Below are positions 1-8,900 of a DNA stretch of 64,000 bases, piece by piece. The DNA is from Gymnodinialimonas sp. 202GB13-11. GTDB lineage: Bacteria > Pseudomonadota > Alphaproteobacteria > Rhodobacterales > Rhodobacteraceae. Within the stretch, counting starts at the first letter, position 1. Every line of letters begins with the position of its first letter. The DNA is taken from contig NZ_JBFRBH010000001.1 of assembly GCF_040932485.1 (NCBI RefSeq), forward strand, positions 1,054,001-1,118,000. The letters run 5' to 3'. The position numbers were made by a program, and so were the translations under genes. The notes under the pieces were generated by a model. That model was not told where the DNA came from. It ran no database searches and worked only from the letters and a program-made list of their open reading frames with translations.

Positions 1-701
1 AGGCCGCGGCGATGGTGGAGCTTGAGCAATTCCTGGATCGCAAGCCTGCCGCCTTGTCCGGTGGTCAGCGCCAGCGCGTGGCCCTGGCCCGCGCAATCGT
101 GCGTGAGCCGCAGGTGTTCCTGATGGATGAGCCGCTGTCGAACCTCGACGCGAAACTGCGCGTCAGCACGCGCGCCCAGATCAAGAACCTCAGCCATGAG
201 CTGAAGGTGACAACGATCTACGTGACCCATGACCAGATCGAGGCGATGACGCTGGCTGACCGCGTGGTGGTGATGAAGGCGGGCATTGTGCAGCAGGTCG
301 GCACGCCCACGGACATCTACGACAAGCCTGCGAACACGTTCGTGGCCGGCTTCATTGGTTCACCTGCGATGAACTTGATGGAAGGCGAGATCACCGACGG
401 CACGTTCCACGGTGAGAATGTCGAAGTGCCGGGCGTATCCGGTGCTGGCAAGGTGACGCTCGGCTTCCGCGCCGAAGATGCGCATGTGACCGAAGCCGGG
501 CAGGGCGCGATCAATGCGCCTGTCTATTCGATGGAACTGTTGGGCGACGCGACAATGGTCACGGTGCGCGCGGGTGGCGCGATGGTGGCAGTGAAAGCGG
601 CCAAGGATTACCGGGCGCAGATTGGGGAGCCTGTCGGCATCGCCTTGCCAGACGGGATCACGCATCTGTTCGACGCAAGCACCGGGCAAAGGATCGACTA
701 A
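1..701 (+). CDS. ABC transporter ATP-binding protein, UgpC/MalK type (5' end missing)
   Basis: This is the C-terminal part of the ATPase of a sugar or polyol type ABC importer; it hydrolyses ATP at the inner face of the membrane to drive uptake. The open frame enters the window without a start codon, so the Walker A region lies outside. Visible are the signature LSGGQRQR, Walker B LMDEP with SNLDAKLR, and the switch histidine in VTHDQ. A regulatory OB-like tail follows (FIGSPAMNL onward, about 110 residues), typical of MalK/UgpC. It is clearly paralogous to the ATPase at 21653. A SnoaL-like gene follows after a gap of about 85 bases, just as at the second locus, so the two are probably one operon. 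Confidence 0.93.
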   Translation, partial: AAAMVELEQFLDRKPAALSGGQRQRVALARAIVREPQVFLMDEPLSNLDAKLRVSTRAQIKNLSHELKVTTIYVTHDQIEAMTLADRVVVMKAGIVQQVGTPTDIYDKPANTFVAGFIGSPAMNLMEGEITDGTFHGENVEVPGVSGAGKVTLGFRAEDAHVTEAGQGAINAPVYSMELLGDATMVTVRAGGAMVAVKAAKDYRAQIGEPVGIALPDGITHLFDASTGQRID

Positions 702-785
702 CGCGAAAGCGCTTAAGGATTTCGGGACATGTCGCTGAGCGGTGACACGTCCTTTTCTTTGGATGATGCAGGAAGGACGAAGACG

Positions 786-1310
786 ATGAAGGGAAGCCGC
801 CCGGAACAGGCCGCGCTGACGCGTGATACGGATATGTCGAAAACCGAGGACACGTGCGCCGTGATCGAGGGTATGGTCGACGGCCTGAACGACCACCGTA
901 TCGCAGATATCGGAGAGTTTTTCGCCGAGGGTTTTCGATGGATGGGCAATCGCGGCTGCGGCACCAAGACCGGCTTGCGGGAATTTCAGGACAATTGGCA
1001 AAAGCCGTTTCAAGCCGCGTTTTCCGACAAGGTCTGTGTGGATGAAGCGCGGCTTTACATGGGCGAATGGGCAGCGGCCTTTGGCCGGCAAGAGGCCGTG
1101 CATTCCGGTGAGTTCATGGGCGTGGCGGCGACCGGCAAACGCGTCACGATCCGCTACATGGATTTCTGGAAGGTCGTGGATGGCAAGATCGTCGACAATT
1201 ACGTGATGGTCGATTTCCCGGACGTGTTGGCTCAACTTGGCGTTGATGTGTTTGGCGGCGAGGGCTGGGAAGCCTTTGACGAGGGCCGCAAGACGCCACC
1301 CGCGCCTTGA
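786..1310 (+). CDS. SnoaL/NTF2-like family protein
   Basis: A 174-residue protein with the NTF2/SnoaL alpha+beta barrel pattern: a helical N-terminus (VIEGMVDGLNDH), a mid section ending GEFMGVAATGK, and the characteristic strand pair IRYMDFWKVVDGKIVDNYVM. The family includes polyketide cyclases, isomerases and non-enzymatic ligand-binding domains, so the reaction cannot be named. The frame is open from 729, but GGAAGGA at 771-777 sits 8 bases before the ATG at 786, so I chose that start. It follows an ABC ATPase gene. The paralogous importer operon (18468-25563) also carries a SnoaL-type gene right after its ATPase, so this protein probably acts on the imported substrate or a breakdown product. 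Confidence 0.8.
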   Translation: MKGSRPEQAALTRDTDMSKTEDTCAVIEGMVDGLNDHRIADIGEFFAEGFRWMGNRGCGTKTGLREFQDNWQKPFQAAFSDKVCVDEARLYMGEWAAAFGRQEAVHSGEFMGVAATGKRVTIRYMDFWKVVDGKIVDNYVMVDFPDVLAQLGVDVFGGEGWEAFDEGRKTPPAP

Positions 1311-1380
1311 TATGAAGGCGCGGCTTGCGCCGCATTCTTTTCTCCTCGCCTGCCTGCCTTGTAGCAGGCTGGCTCAGGCC

Positions 1381-1420
1381 AGCGGGCAATGCCCGCTGAC
1401 GGGGTGCCTTCGCCCCCGTC
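1381..1420. terminator. Two adjacent hairpins between convergent genes
   Basis: Two perfect 7-bp stems lie side by side in the 157-base gap between the convergent SnoaL gene and ggt. The first is AGCGGGC/GCCCGCT at 1381-1397 with a 3-base loop. The second is GACGGGG/CCCCGTC at 1398-1420. No long T run follows, so a role in ending transcription from either side is inferred from position. Confidence 0.45.
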
Positions 1421-1467
1421 CTTTCGAACTGGCTCGGAGGTTTTTGGGCAAGTTGAAAGCGCTGTGG

Positions 1468-3267
1468 CTATTCCCCGAGAGCGATGCCTTCGCGGCGCGG
1501 GTCTGCGGCGCCGACAAGTCCGTCGGGCGTGATGGCGATGGCGTGAAGGCCGGAATTCAAGCTGCGGATGTTGACCTCGTACCCCATGGCTTCGAGCGGT
1601 TCGGCCAACGCCTCGGCGTCTGTGCCTTCCTCCAGATCATAGGTGCCGAAGCGGTTGACGGCATGGGGCAGGGAGAGCGCGTCTTGCAGGTCGAGACCCC
1701 AATCGTAATGGGCGATAATGGCCGTGGCGACATAGCCGATGATGCGGCTGCCGCCCGGTGAGCCGATGGCGAGGATCGGCTCGCCATCCTGCATCACGAT
1801 GGTTGGCGACATGGAGGAGCGGGGGCGTTTTCCCGGCTCCAGCCGGTTGGCGATGGGCACGCGATCACGGTGGGTGCGGAAGCTGAAATCGGTGAGTTCG
1901 TTGTTCAGAAGGAAGCCGCCGGGTGCCATCAGGCGGGATCCGAAGCCGTTTTCGATGGTCGTCGTCATGCTCAGCACATTGCCGTAGGTGTCGACGATGG
2001 AGATGTGGGATGTGCTGGGGAACTCAAAGCTTTCATCATCGGCCCAAAGCTGCGCGTGATCCCATGTGGGGGTGCCGGGTGCGACCTCTGACAGGGCGGT
2101 GCCGGGATCGAGGCGGTCGCCTTCGATCAGCTGCGCGCGTTCTTCCAGATAGGCGGGATCGACCAGCCCTTCGGTCGGCATGGGAACGAAATCACTGTCG
2201 GCCATGTAGCGGCCTCGGTCTGCAAAGGCGAGGCGCGAGGCGTCCCCGATCAGGCGCCAATCGTCCGGATTGTCCGGGCCTTCTAGGGTAAAGTTATCAA
2301 CCATTCCAAGGATTTGGCCAACAGTAAGCGCGCCGGAGGAGGGCGGGCCCATGCCGCAGACATCCATGCCGCGGTACTCGGCGCAGACCGCCGGGCGTTC
2401 GATCACGCGGTAGGCTTCGAGGTCACGCAGCGAGAGAACGCCGGGATTGCCCTCGGCCGAGCGGACAGTGTCGATGATCCCTTCGGCGATGGGGCCTTCG
2501 TAAATCGCATCCGCGCCGTGGATCTGCATGGCGCGCAAGGTATCGGCGTAGGCGGGGTTTTGGAGCAACGAACCCTCGGCCAGTGGCGCGCCATCGGGCA
2601 GGAAATAGGCGGCGGTGGCAGGGAAGGTGGAGAGGCGCTCGGCGTCATTGGCGATTGCACCGGCCATGCGGGCGGAGACGCTAAAGCCCTCATCTGCAAG
2701 GGAAATCGCCGGGTCCAACAGGCTTTGCCAATTGGCCTGTCCCCAGCGGCGATGGGCATCTTCCATCAAGGCGGGCGTGCCCGGTGTACCCACGGAGAGG
2801 CCGCCGACAACCGCGTCGAAGAAGCCGAGCGGCTCACCAGTTTCGTCCTGAAACAAGGTCGGCGTAGCGGCATGTGGAGCGGTTTCGCGGCCGTCGAGCG
2901 TGGTCAATTCTCCGCTAAGGGCATCGTAATAAACAAGAAATGCGCCACCACCGAGACCGGAGCTTTGCGGCTCCACCAGTCCCAGAACGGCCTGCACGGC
3001 AACCATGGCGTCTGCGGCGGTGCCACCAGCGGCCAGAACATCGGCCCCGGCCTCGACCGCCAGCGGATTGGCGGCGGCGACCATCCAGTCTTGCGCCGTC
3101 ACCGGATCGCCGGCGTCGCGCGCGGCCAGGGCGGCCATCGCACGCTCAGACAGGCCGGACGTGCCCGTTTCTGTTGCATCTTCAGGCGCGACGGCATCGG
3201 CGGCCTCTTGCGCGAGACCGGGTGTGACGAGCATGAGCGTGACGAAAATTGGCAGGACAGATCGCAT
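1468..3267 (-). CDS. ggt: Gamma-glutamyltransferase precursor
   Basis: A 599-residue periplasmic Ntn-hydrolase that transfers or hydrolyses the gamma-glutamyl group of glutathione and related compounds. A Sec signal peptide (RSVLPIFVTLMLVTPGLAQ, cleavage near residue 20) opens the protein. The autocleavage site and nucleophile lie in STSHISIVD, where the Thr before SH matches the catalytic Thr of E. coli Ggt. Other family blocks are SSGLGGGAFLVYY, PPSSGALT and, near the C-terminus, PRSSMSPT with GSPGGSRII. The frame stays open far upstream to 3573, but the ATG at 3267 has GGAG upstream and begins the signal peptide. It is a single gene, convergent with the SnoaL gene. Supplying glutamate from glutathione would link it in function, though not in position, with the 5-oxoprolinase operon at 42657-50044. 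Confidence 0.94.
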   Translation of the reverse strand: MRSVLPIFVTLMLVTPGLAQEAADAVAPEDATETGTSGLSERAMAALAARDAGDPVTAQDWMVAAANPLAVEAGADVLAAGGTAADAMVAVQAVLGLVEPQSSGLGGGAFLVYYDALSGELTTLDGRETAPHAATPTLFQDETGEPLGFFDAVVGGLSVGTPGTPALMEDAHRRWGQANWQSLLDPAISLADEGFSVSARMAGAIANDAERLSTFPATAAYFLPDGAPLAEGSLLQNPAYADTLRAMQIHGADAIYEGPIAEGIIDTVRSAEGNPGVLSLRDLEAYRVIERPAVCAEYRGMDVCGMGPPSSGALTVGQILGMVDNFTLEGPDNPDDWRLIGDASRLAFADRGRYMADSDFVPMPTEGLVDPAYLEERAQLIEGDRLDPGTALSEVAPGTPTWDHAQLWADDESFEFPSTSHISIVDTYGNVLSMTTTIENGFGSRLMAPGGFLLNNELTDFSFRTHRDRVPIANRLEPGKRPRSSMSPTIVMQDGEPILAIGSPGGSRIIGYVATAIIAHYDWGLDLQDALSLPHAVNRFGTYDLEEGTDAEALAEPLEAMGYEVNIRSLNSGLHAIAITPDGLVGAADPRREGIALGE

Positions 3268-3362
3268 GGGGCATCTCCGGGGCAGGGGTGTCTGCCGATC
3301 AGGATGGGCGATGCTGACGCAAAGTAAAGCGGTGCGTCCAAGATGGGCCAAAAGCCGCCGGT

Positions 3363-3578
3363 TCAGCCGAGGAAGACGCCCAACACCACGCACATCAGGC
3401 CGAGAACCGATAGCAAAAGCGCGCCCATGTTGATGGCAACGATCTTTTGCAGCTGCTGGCGCATCTCGGCATCGTCTAGGCCTGCCCGCTTGATGGAGAA
3501 AGCCGAATAGATACAATAGCCTAGAAGACCAATGCCGACCACCGCCATGGCTGTTCCCAGCAAGACCAACCAACCCAT
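3363..3578 (-). CDS. Small inner-membrane protein, two membrane segments
   Basis: A 71-residue protein with two hydrophobic segments: residues about 2-27 (GWLVLLGTAMAVVGIGLLG) and about 48-70 (MGALLLSVLGLMCVVLGVF). A charged linker (IKRAGLDDAEMRQQLQK) separates them. The ATG at 3578 has GGGAG about 7 bases upstream, which favours it over the longer open frame to 3629. It lies upstream of ggt on the same strand with a gap of about 95 bases. I do not recognise the family, and small two-helix proteins of this kind are common in Rhodobacteraceae. Confidence 0.7.
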   Translation of the reverse strand: MGWLVLLGTAMAVVGIGLLGYCIYSAFSIKRAGLDDAEMRQQLQKIVAINMGALLLSVLGLMCVVLGVFLG

Positions 3579-3705
3579 TTTGCGCGCTCCCTGACGTGTT
3601 TGGGGGACCTTAGCGCGCGGGCCGCGCACCGCAAGCCTTGCAGCCCGGGTGAGGCCCCGCTATCCGGTGTTTTCCAGCCGCAACTCATCTGAAAGGCCGC
3701 CTTCC

Positions 3706-3978
3706 ATGGATGATATGTCCGACGCCTCTGCCCGCCCCGAAAGCTACCGTGTGACCGCCGATGAGCTGCGCCAGTTTATCGAGCGTTATGAACGGCTTGA
3801 GGCCGAGAAGAAGGACATCGCAGACCAGCAGAAAGAGGTCATGGCCGAGGCGAAATCGCGCGGCTACGACACCAAGGTGCTCCGCAAGGTTGTGGCATTG
3901 CGCAAGCGTGAGCCCGATGACATTGCCGAGGAAGAGGCGGTGCTGGAGATGTACAAGGAAGCGCTTGGAATGCGCTGA
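3706..3978 (+). CDS. GapR-like nucleoid-associated protein (DUF2312)
   Basis: A 90-residue, highly charged, helical protein matching the DUF2312/GapR family. Motifs are ELRQFIERYERLEAEKK and, after a short linker, GYDTKVLRKVVALRKRE and a final acidic helix. In Caulobacter, GapR is a small DNA clamp that binds overtwisted AT-rich DNA ahead of replication and transcription and stimulates topoisomerases. The usual length is about 80-90 residues, so this one is complete. The ATG at 3706 fits the family start and has GAAAGG upstream; the frame is open back to 3649 with no other good start. Confidence 0.93.
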   Translation: MDDMSDASARPESYRVTADELRQFIERYERLEAEKKDIADQQKEVMAEAKSRGYDTKVLRKVVALRKREPDDIAEEEAVLEMYKEALGMR

Positions 3979-3994
3979 GCTGCGTACCAGTCAC

Positions 3995-4870
3995 CTACGG
4001 CGTCAGCAGCGTGACTCCGGGAATGCGCGCGATGACGTCCAGATCGGCGTCATAGCTTTCCGACATTTCATTGATCAGAGCCTCATTCCAGCCGGGCAGA
4101 TTCAGCGTTTCCTGAATCTCGGTGTCGAGCGCATAGCGTTCGAGGAAGGCCGCAAGGACGCGGCGGCGTTGGGTCTCGGTCTCCGGCGGATTGTCCGTGA
4201 GCCAGGTTTGCATCCGGGCAAACCCTTCTTCCTCCATGATGCCCTGCACCAGATCGTCTACACCATCGAGATCGGCTTGCGGGGCGACGCCGGCCAGCTC
4301 ACGCATGATCTGACCCCATAGAAGCGGGGTGTCTTCGTTGCACCAAACGGTGATCCGGGCGTCGGGATGGGCCACCGACAGGCGGCGCAGCATCTCGGAC
4401 CAGGCCACGGCATGGGGCTGCATGTTTTCAGTGAATTCTGCAAAGTCCGAGAAACGCGAGGCCTTGAACAGGGCAGGGATCAGGGTTCCGGGATCCCGCA
4501 TTCCGATGAAGAATTCCGCCGGAGAGGTCGGGAAAAGGGCGCGCAACTGGGTCGTGGCGCGTTCGATCATCGGCCAGATTTGCGGGCCCTGCACGACAAG
4601 GCGATTGATGCACACAAAGCGAGGATCGGACAGGACCAGCCGGTCAACAGCGGCATCGTCCAGAATGGCATCGAGAAGGGCGTCTTGCACTTCCTCACCC
4701 GCAGCCCGCCCTTTGAGCGCACGGGCCGTGTCGCGCACCACGGCGCGGTAGCGGCCCGGTGGAGGCACCGCGATGCCGGCTTGTGCCAGACGGAGCCTGT
4801 TTTTGAGGAGCGACAGGATCAACTGATCGCCATCGGTGCAGGGGGCGCCAAGGTGAAAGACAACCTGCAT
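3995..4870 (-). CDS. Sulfotransferase-like protein of unknown substrate
   Basis: A 291-residue soluble protein. The N-terminus (VVFHLGAPCTDGDQL) resembles the phosphosulfate-binding start of bacterial sulfotransferase-like proteins (beta strand, then G-x-x-x-T). Later LFPTSPAEFFIGMRDP fits the second cofactor-binding strand (RDP). No full set of catalytic residues can be confirmed by eye, so the enzyme activity is open. The ATG at 4870 begins this conserved strand; the frame extends to 4960 but the extra residues look non-coding. It is convergent with the GapR gene with only 16 bases between their stops. Proteins of this kind are common in Rhodobacteraceae and are usually annotated hypothetical. 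Confidence 0.6.
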   Translation of the reverse strand: MQVVFHLGAPCTDGDQLILSLLKNRLRLAQAGIAVPPPGRYRAVVRDTARALKGRAAGEEVQDALLDAILDDAAVDRLVLSDPRFVCINRLVVQGPQIWPMIERATTQLRALFPTSPAEFFIGMRDPGTLIPALFKASRFSDFAEFTENMQPHAVAWSEMLRRLSVAHPDARITVWCNEDTPLLWGQIMRELAGVAPQADLDGVDDLVQGIMEEEGFARMQTWLTDNPPETETQRRRVLAAFLERYALDTEIQETLNLPGWNEALINEMSESYDADLDVIARIPGVTLLTP

Positions 4871-5032
4871 TGGTAATGTGTCGCCTGTATTGGTGTTGAG
4901 CCTGCTTTGGGGGCTGTATACCGGCCCGACCGATCCTGTGCAAATTGTTGAGCGCTGCACCGCCGGATTGCCATTGCCCGAGCGTTACAAACTTGCTATC
5001 GCCCCACCGTGGTCGGTTTCCCGCCGGTCCGT

Positions 5033-5108
5033 GCCCCTATAGCTCAGCTGGTAGAGCAACTGATTTGTAATCAGTAGGTCCGCGGTTCGAGTCCGTGTGG
5101 GGGCACCA
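5033..5108 (+). tRNA. tRNA-Thr (anticodon TGT)
   Basis: A 76-base cloverleaf including an encoded CCA. The acceptor stem is GCCCCTA/TGGGGGC, the D-arm GCTC...GAGC, the anticodon stem ACTGA/TCAGT with loop TTTGTAA (anticodon TGT, reads ACA) and the T-arm CGCGG-TTCGAGT-CCGTG. All stems pair, with two G-T pairs. The 3' part from the anticodon loop onward is the crossover target of the element that follows. The copy here is whole because the element restores the 3' half. Confidence 0.98.
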
Positions 5109-5111
5109 TTT
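5064..5111 (+). repeat. attL: 48-bp direct repeat within tRNA-Thr
   Basis: The 48 bases from the anticodon loop (tttgtaatcag) to just past the CCA end (caccattt) recur exactly at 13194-13241, 8130 bases away. Tyrosine integrases commonly recombine in the anticodon or T loop of a tRNA gene, and the element integrase lies just inside the other copy. This marks the left attachment site. Confidence 0.95.
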
Positions 5112-5474
5112 AATCCTTAAATATCAGCATGATGCACGGTTTGTGTGGTTTTGAGCGTCCTTCGTGTGCTCGTTTTGGAAGCGTAGTGGCAGCATCCGTT
5201 TCGCTTCTGTTCGTGCTCTCAGAGCAACATGCGGATTGCACGGAGGGAGTCGCACCGTGTGCAAAGGCAGTCCGCACCTACCCTCGCTTCGCTCGGCGCG
5301 TCTATCGCGCAGGATGTCGGCCTACCGGCAAGCGCCGCACCAAAGGTCACCCCCGAGGGGGCCATTCGCCATGGCCCCCTTCTCGATCCCCCTAGGCACT
5401 GCCCGATAGGACGGGGGGAGGGGAACGGCCCAAAGCGGACGCCAAGGAAGGGTTTGGTGCTGCATCGCAGCTTT
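5112..5474. other. GC-rich left arm of the element, no clear gene
   Basis: I find no convincing coding region here; short frames overlap on both strands without family features. The stretch is GC-rich, unlike the AT-rich DNA to its right. It holds a strong perfect hairpin at 5357-5379 (9-bp stem GGGGGCCAT/ATGGCCCCC, 5-base loop) followed by TTCTC. It could contain the replication origin or transfer site used by the element's Rep protein, or just the end of a former gene. Confidence 0.5.
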
Positions 5475-5741
5475 CTAAAAGGGGACATCGACACATAGTG
5501 GTTTCGGCCTGCAAACAACGTACGGTAGTTGAAGGAGGTCTGAGAACGAAGCAACGCTTTCTTCTGTCCACGTTGCCGTTCCATCATTTGAAGTAGTTGG
5601 CGCGAAGCGAATTCCGATAACTTCGCCACCCTCATTCAAGATCGGAGCCCCTACAGAACTGAGCGAGGTGTTAGCGTCGTGCATAATCCTTCCGCGAAGC
5701 CCTGTCAGATGCTCTTCTAATCTACCATTTTTTTCTATTTT
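5475..5741 (-). pseudogene. Fragment resembling a trypsin-like serine protease C-terminus
   Basis: The minus-strand frame between the stop at 5742-5744 and its end at 5475 encodes a peptide containing LTGLRGRIMHDANTSLSS and then VGAPILNEGGEVIGIRFAP. The second piece is like the nucleophile region of trypsin-like peptidases, where a G-x-S-G-x-P box is followed by N-x-x-G-E-V-[IV]-G-I. Here the box is irregular (SSVGAP), and the frame is closed upstream, so His and Asp regions are missing. There is no good start or ribosome site except an ATG at 5684. I call it a decayed fragment; it could be a short unrelated gene. Confidence 0.35.
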
Positions 5742-5998
5742 CTAAAACGGCTTCTCCATACCGTCTGTTTCCTTGTCGCAAGACAAGCTAAATCAAAACA
5801 CCGGACGGTTCAATGGATCAGGTCAACACGATACTCAAAACTCCAGGTCGCGATTGGTGGGGTGCGGCCCTTCTTTGCGTTTGGATGCCGAGGCTCGGTG
5901 TAAGTTGCAGGAATTCGACATGGTTCCAAATCTCCGACTGCCCTTAAATACTTATTACAGTGTATTCCTCGCTTTAGAAGCTGCAAGAGATATGCCAA
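5742..5998. other. AT-rich gap downstream of the cargo gene
   Basis: I see no supported gene here. The sequence is AT-rich and has stops in most frames. A homopolymer-rich patch at about 5727-5755 (runs of T on the plus strand) separates the protease-like fragment from the rest. It may hold the transcription end of the large cargo gene, but I could not find a strong hairpin. Confidence 0.4.
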
Positions 5999-8900
5999 TC
6001 ACAAGCCAAGGCGGGCATCCCAATCGATTGGCCTCTGCCGCCAGGAGAACGGGTCATAGCACTCGAGTTTGGCAACATCGTCCCAAAGCGCTTGGCACTC
6101 TTCAAGAGGCTGTTCGTTCTTAGCCAAAAGCGGTTCCGGCATTGTTTTACGCAATTCAGCAAAAATATCGTTCATTTCCTTATAGTACTGATCCGCTGAA
6201 AGTGCGGCAGCCGTCAAAGTGAAGTAGGCAACTCGGTTGAAGTTAACATCATTCTCCCAATCACTAGGGGCATTTATGAAAAAGTCCGCAACCTTACTTC
6301 CAGGCAGCAAATAAAGATTGCCAAGCGTTATAACGGCCTGAAAGGCTTCGAGCCCTTCTGTATCCGCATGATTCTTACCACGAGGTGCGAGGACAGAAAC
6401 AGAGCGCGTCATCCCTATTCGGCGGCGGCCGGAACTATCCTCCATGTGCCGATAAAAGTCGAAGTCTTGATACCCATCAAGTTCCATAAGCGACGAAAAA
6501 ACCTGCTCTTGCGAAAACCACCTCTCCTTTTTCTTTGACCATTTGACATCCAGCCTTCGCTCTTGAATATGCCCACGGAAGTGAGAAATATCGAATAGAG
6601 ATTGAACGATATCTCTGCAAACTGGCGTGTTAGCGTTGGGGACGACTAGAAGATCATTAAGTGAGTTTTCATTGTCGCCGTAAACTAACTCAAGTAGGTC
6701 CAATCTGGAGACTTCTCGCTTTGCCTCTCGAATGAACTGCTCCGTCGAAGTAAGGAGCATGGAGTCGACCATCCAAAAACCTTCTCGCTTCAACAATTCA
6801 TCTGCGGAGCAAGAACTGCGTTTGCCAGATTCTTCGATCAAGAACATCTTGGTTCTGTTGAGCTCGGCCTCCTTCACTGCTTCAGTCTTTTTGGACTCCG
6901 AAGCGCCCCGCCCGGCAACGATTGGGTGCATCATTCGCGGCATTTGCTCGACGGCCCAAGTCAAAGAATAGTCTTCGTCATCGACCAAACGCTTTGTCTC
7001 AGTCTCCACGACGCTCAGCAAAAGGCGATTGATTGTTTGGACGGCCGTATCAAACTCGTCAGTTGTTTCCAATGCCGACCGTGCAACGTTCGTTTTGGGA
7101 GCTTCCTTACCAGTCATGTTGACAACTGCCAGGAGCGTACGATCAATTCCGCCGACCAATTGATTTTGGACAACGATACCCTCTACGCAAGTCATGATTG
7201 GCGGCAGCTTATCTTGACTTTGCTTAAGTGGTGAGCGTTCCGGGACTCGGATGAACTGCCAATCCTTGTAGTGAGAGCTATACGACATAGCGTATGCAAT
7301 GGTTATGCCATTAGAGGATTTCTCTCGCACCTCGACCCGTTCTTCGGCATATCTTGCAACCGTGGTTTCCTTGTTTAAGTAGTCAGTCAGAGCATCCTTT
7401 GGCGTGGCGAAGCCAATTCGATCCGGATCAGCTCCATCAACTGACAAAGTCACCGAACATCTGGGAAAAAGAACATACGTTTCCAAAGTTCTCTGGATAT
7501 TCATTTTCTGAGCAGATGCTCTGAAGCGAAGCACGAATTTACTGCCATGAGAACCAATTTCGTTGGCCACTTCATCCGATGACTTGTCTATCAGCTTGAT
7601 CAGATACTTGCCGTGTACTGACCTCAATGAAATCTTACGTGCTTTTTCATCATCTGGGCTAACAGTAATTATTTCAACCTTGTCCGCGACCATGAAAGCA
7701 GTCAAGACACCAATGCCAAAGCGACTAATTGGCGTGAAGTTTGGAAACTCTTCCTTGAATTTAGGATCTTGATACTTCGAAGAACCAACTTTCAAAAGGT
7801 GGTTCTCAATCGTTGCCTGAGACATCCCCGTCCCATTATCGATTATGGTGAGCTCGCTTGTCTCGCTAGACCAGAAAACATGGATCTTGCCTTTTTCTTC
7901 CGAACCCTCTTTTTGATCATGGTACTTGAGCCTCACTGCATCTATCGCATTCTGCGTCAGCTCACGGACAACCACGCTGCTGTCATTGTACAAGGTGTGG
8001 CCGGTAAGAAGATCTAGAATCTTTTCTTGATCTATCTCGAACCCAAATGGCTCCTGCTCAAAGCCTGCCGCCTTTACGTGAGTGTCATCAATACGCCGCC
8101 ATGGAAAAAGATACTCTTTTGGAGCTGTGGCTTTCGTTCGTTCGATGGCATCAAAAGTACTTTTAATTTGATCATTGGCATAGCGAAGATAGGCGTTGAG
8201 CCCAAAAAAACTTGCCTCCTCGTTGAACCTAGCAAAGACCTCGATTGTATCAGGTTGTTTTGAGGAAAGAATAGCGCCGTCGTCGTCAAGTTGCTTCTGC
8301 GGGCGCACACTTTTTACAGCATTTTGTTTTGCCCATTCAAGCTGACTGATTGGATCAGCTGGGTCAATGAGTCTATAAAGAGCCGACGGAGCGCGCCTTT
8401 CTGTGATTTGAATCAAGTCGATAGTGCGTAGCAATGCGGCAATATATTGTAAGTTCACTTCTTCTGAAGCTGTATTTCCATAAGGATGATCCTGGCGATA
8501 TTTCTTTGTATCTTCGATATCATCAAGATTATGGCTCTCGCACACCTGCGCTAGATCAATGCGAAATTCCTCACCGAGCGGCGCCAATAATTCTTCAACC
8601 AACTGGACCTGAGCTTTGCAATAGCCAAGTTCGGAGCATGTATCGCCAGCAAGCCATACTTTAATGCGTGTAGCGTGATGATATCGTACAAATTCCTGGT
8701 AAAGCAGACGATCGCGTACTTCAGCATCAAGGCCTTCCAATTTCGCCTGATAGTCTCCGCCTCCGTCGCCGCTAAACAATTGATCACGACAGAAACTATC
8801 GAAGGTGGTCTTCGAGCGGTTTTTGAACTCATCCTCCGTAACGACAAGGCCCATGTCGTGAAAATAGATGCTGAGTACCAACATCAACCAGTCTCCATCT

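Noticed and set aside
2314-3327. A 337-residue plus-strand frame opposite ggt
   Set aside because: It is antisense to gamma-glutamyltransferase and has shadow-type composition without a signal or motif.
5219-5635. A 138-residue minus-strand frame in the left arm of the element
   Set aside because: It has no good start, no family likeness and overlaps other frames of equal quality and a strong hairpin.
5773-6123. A 116-residue plus-strand frame at the end of the cargo gene
   Set aside because: Part overlaps the C-terminus of the large cargo protein on the opposite strand, and there is no ribosome site or motif.
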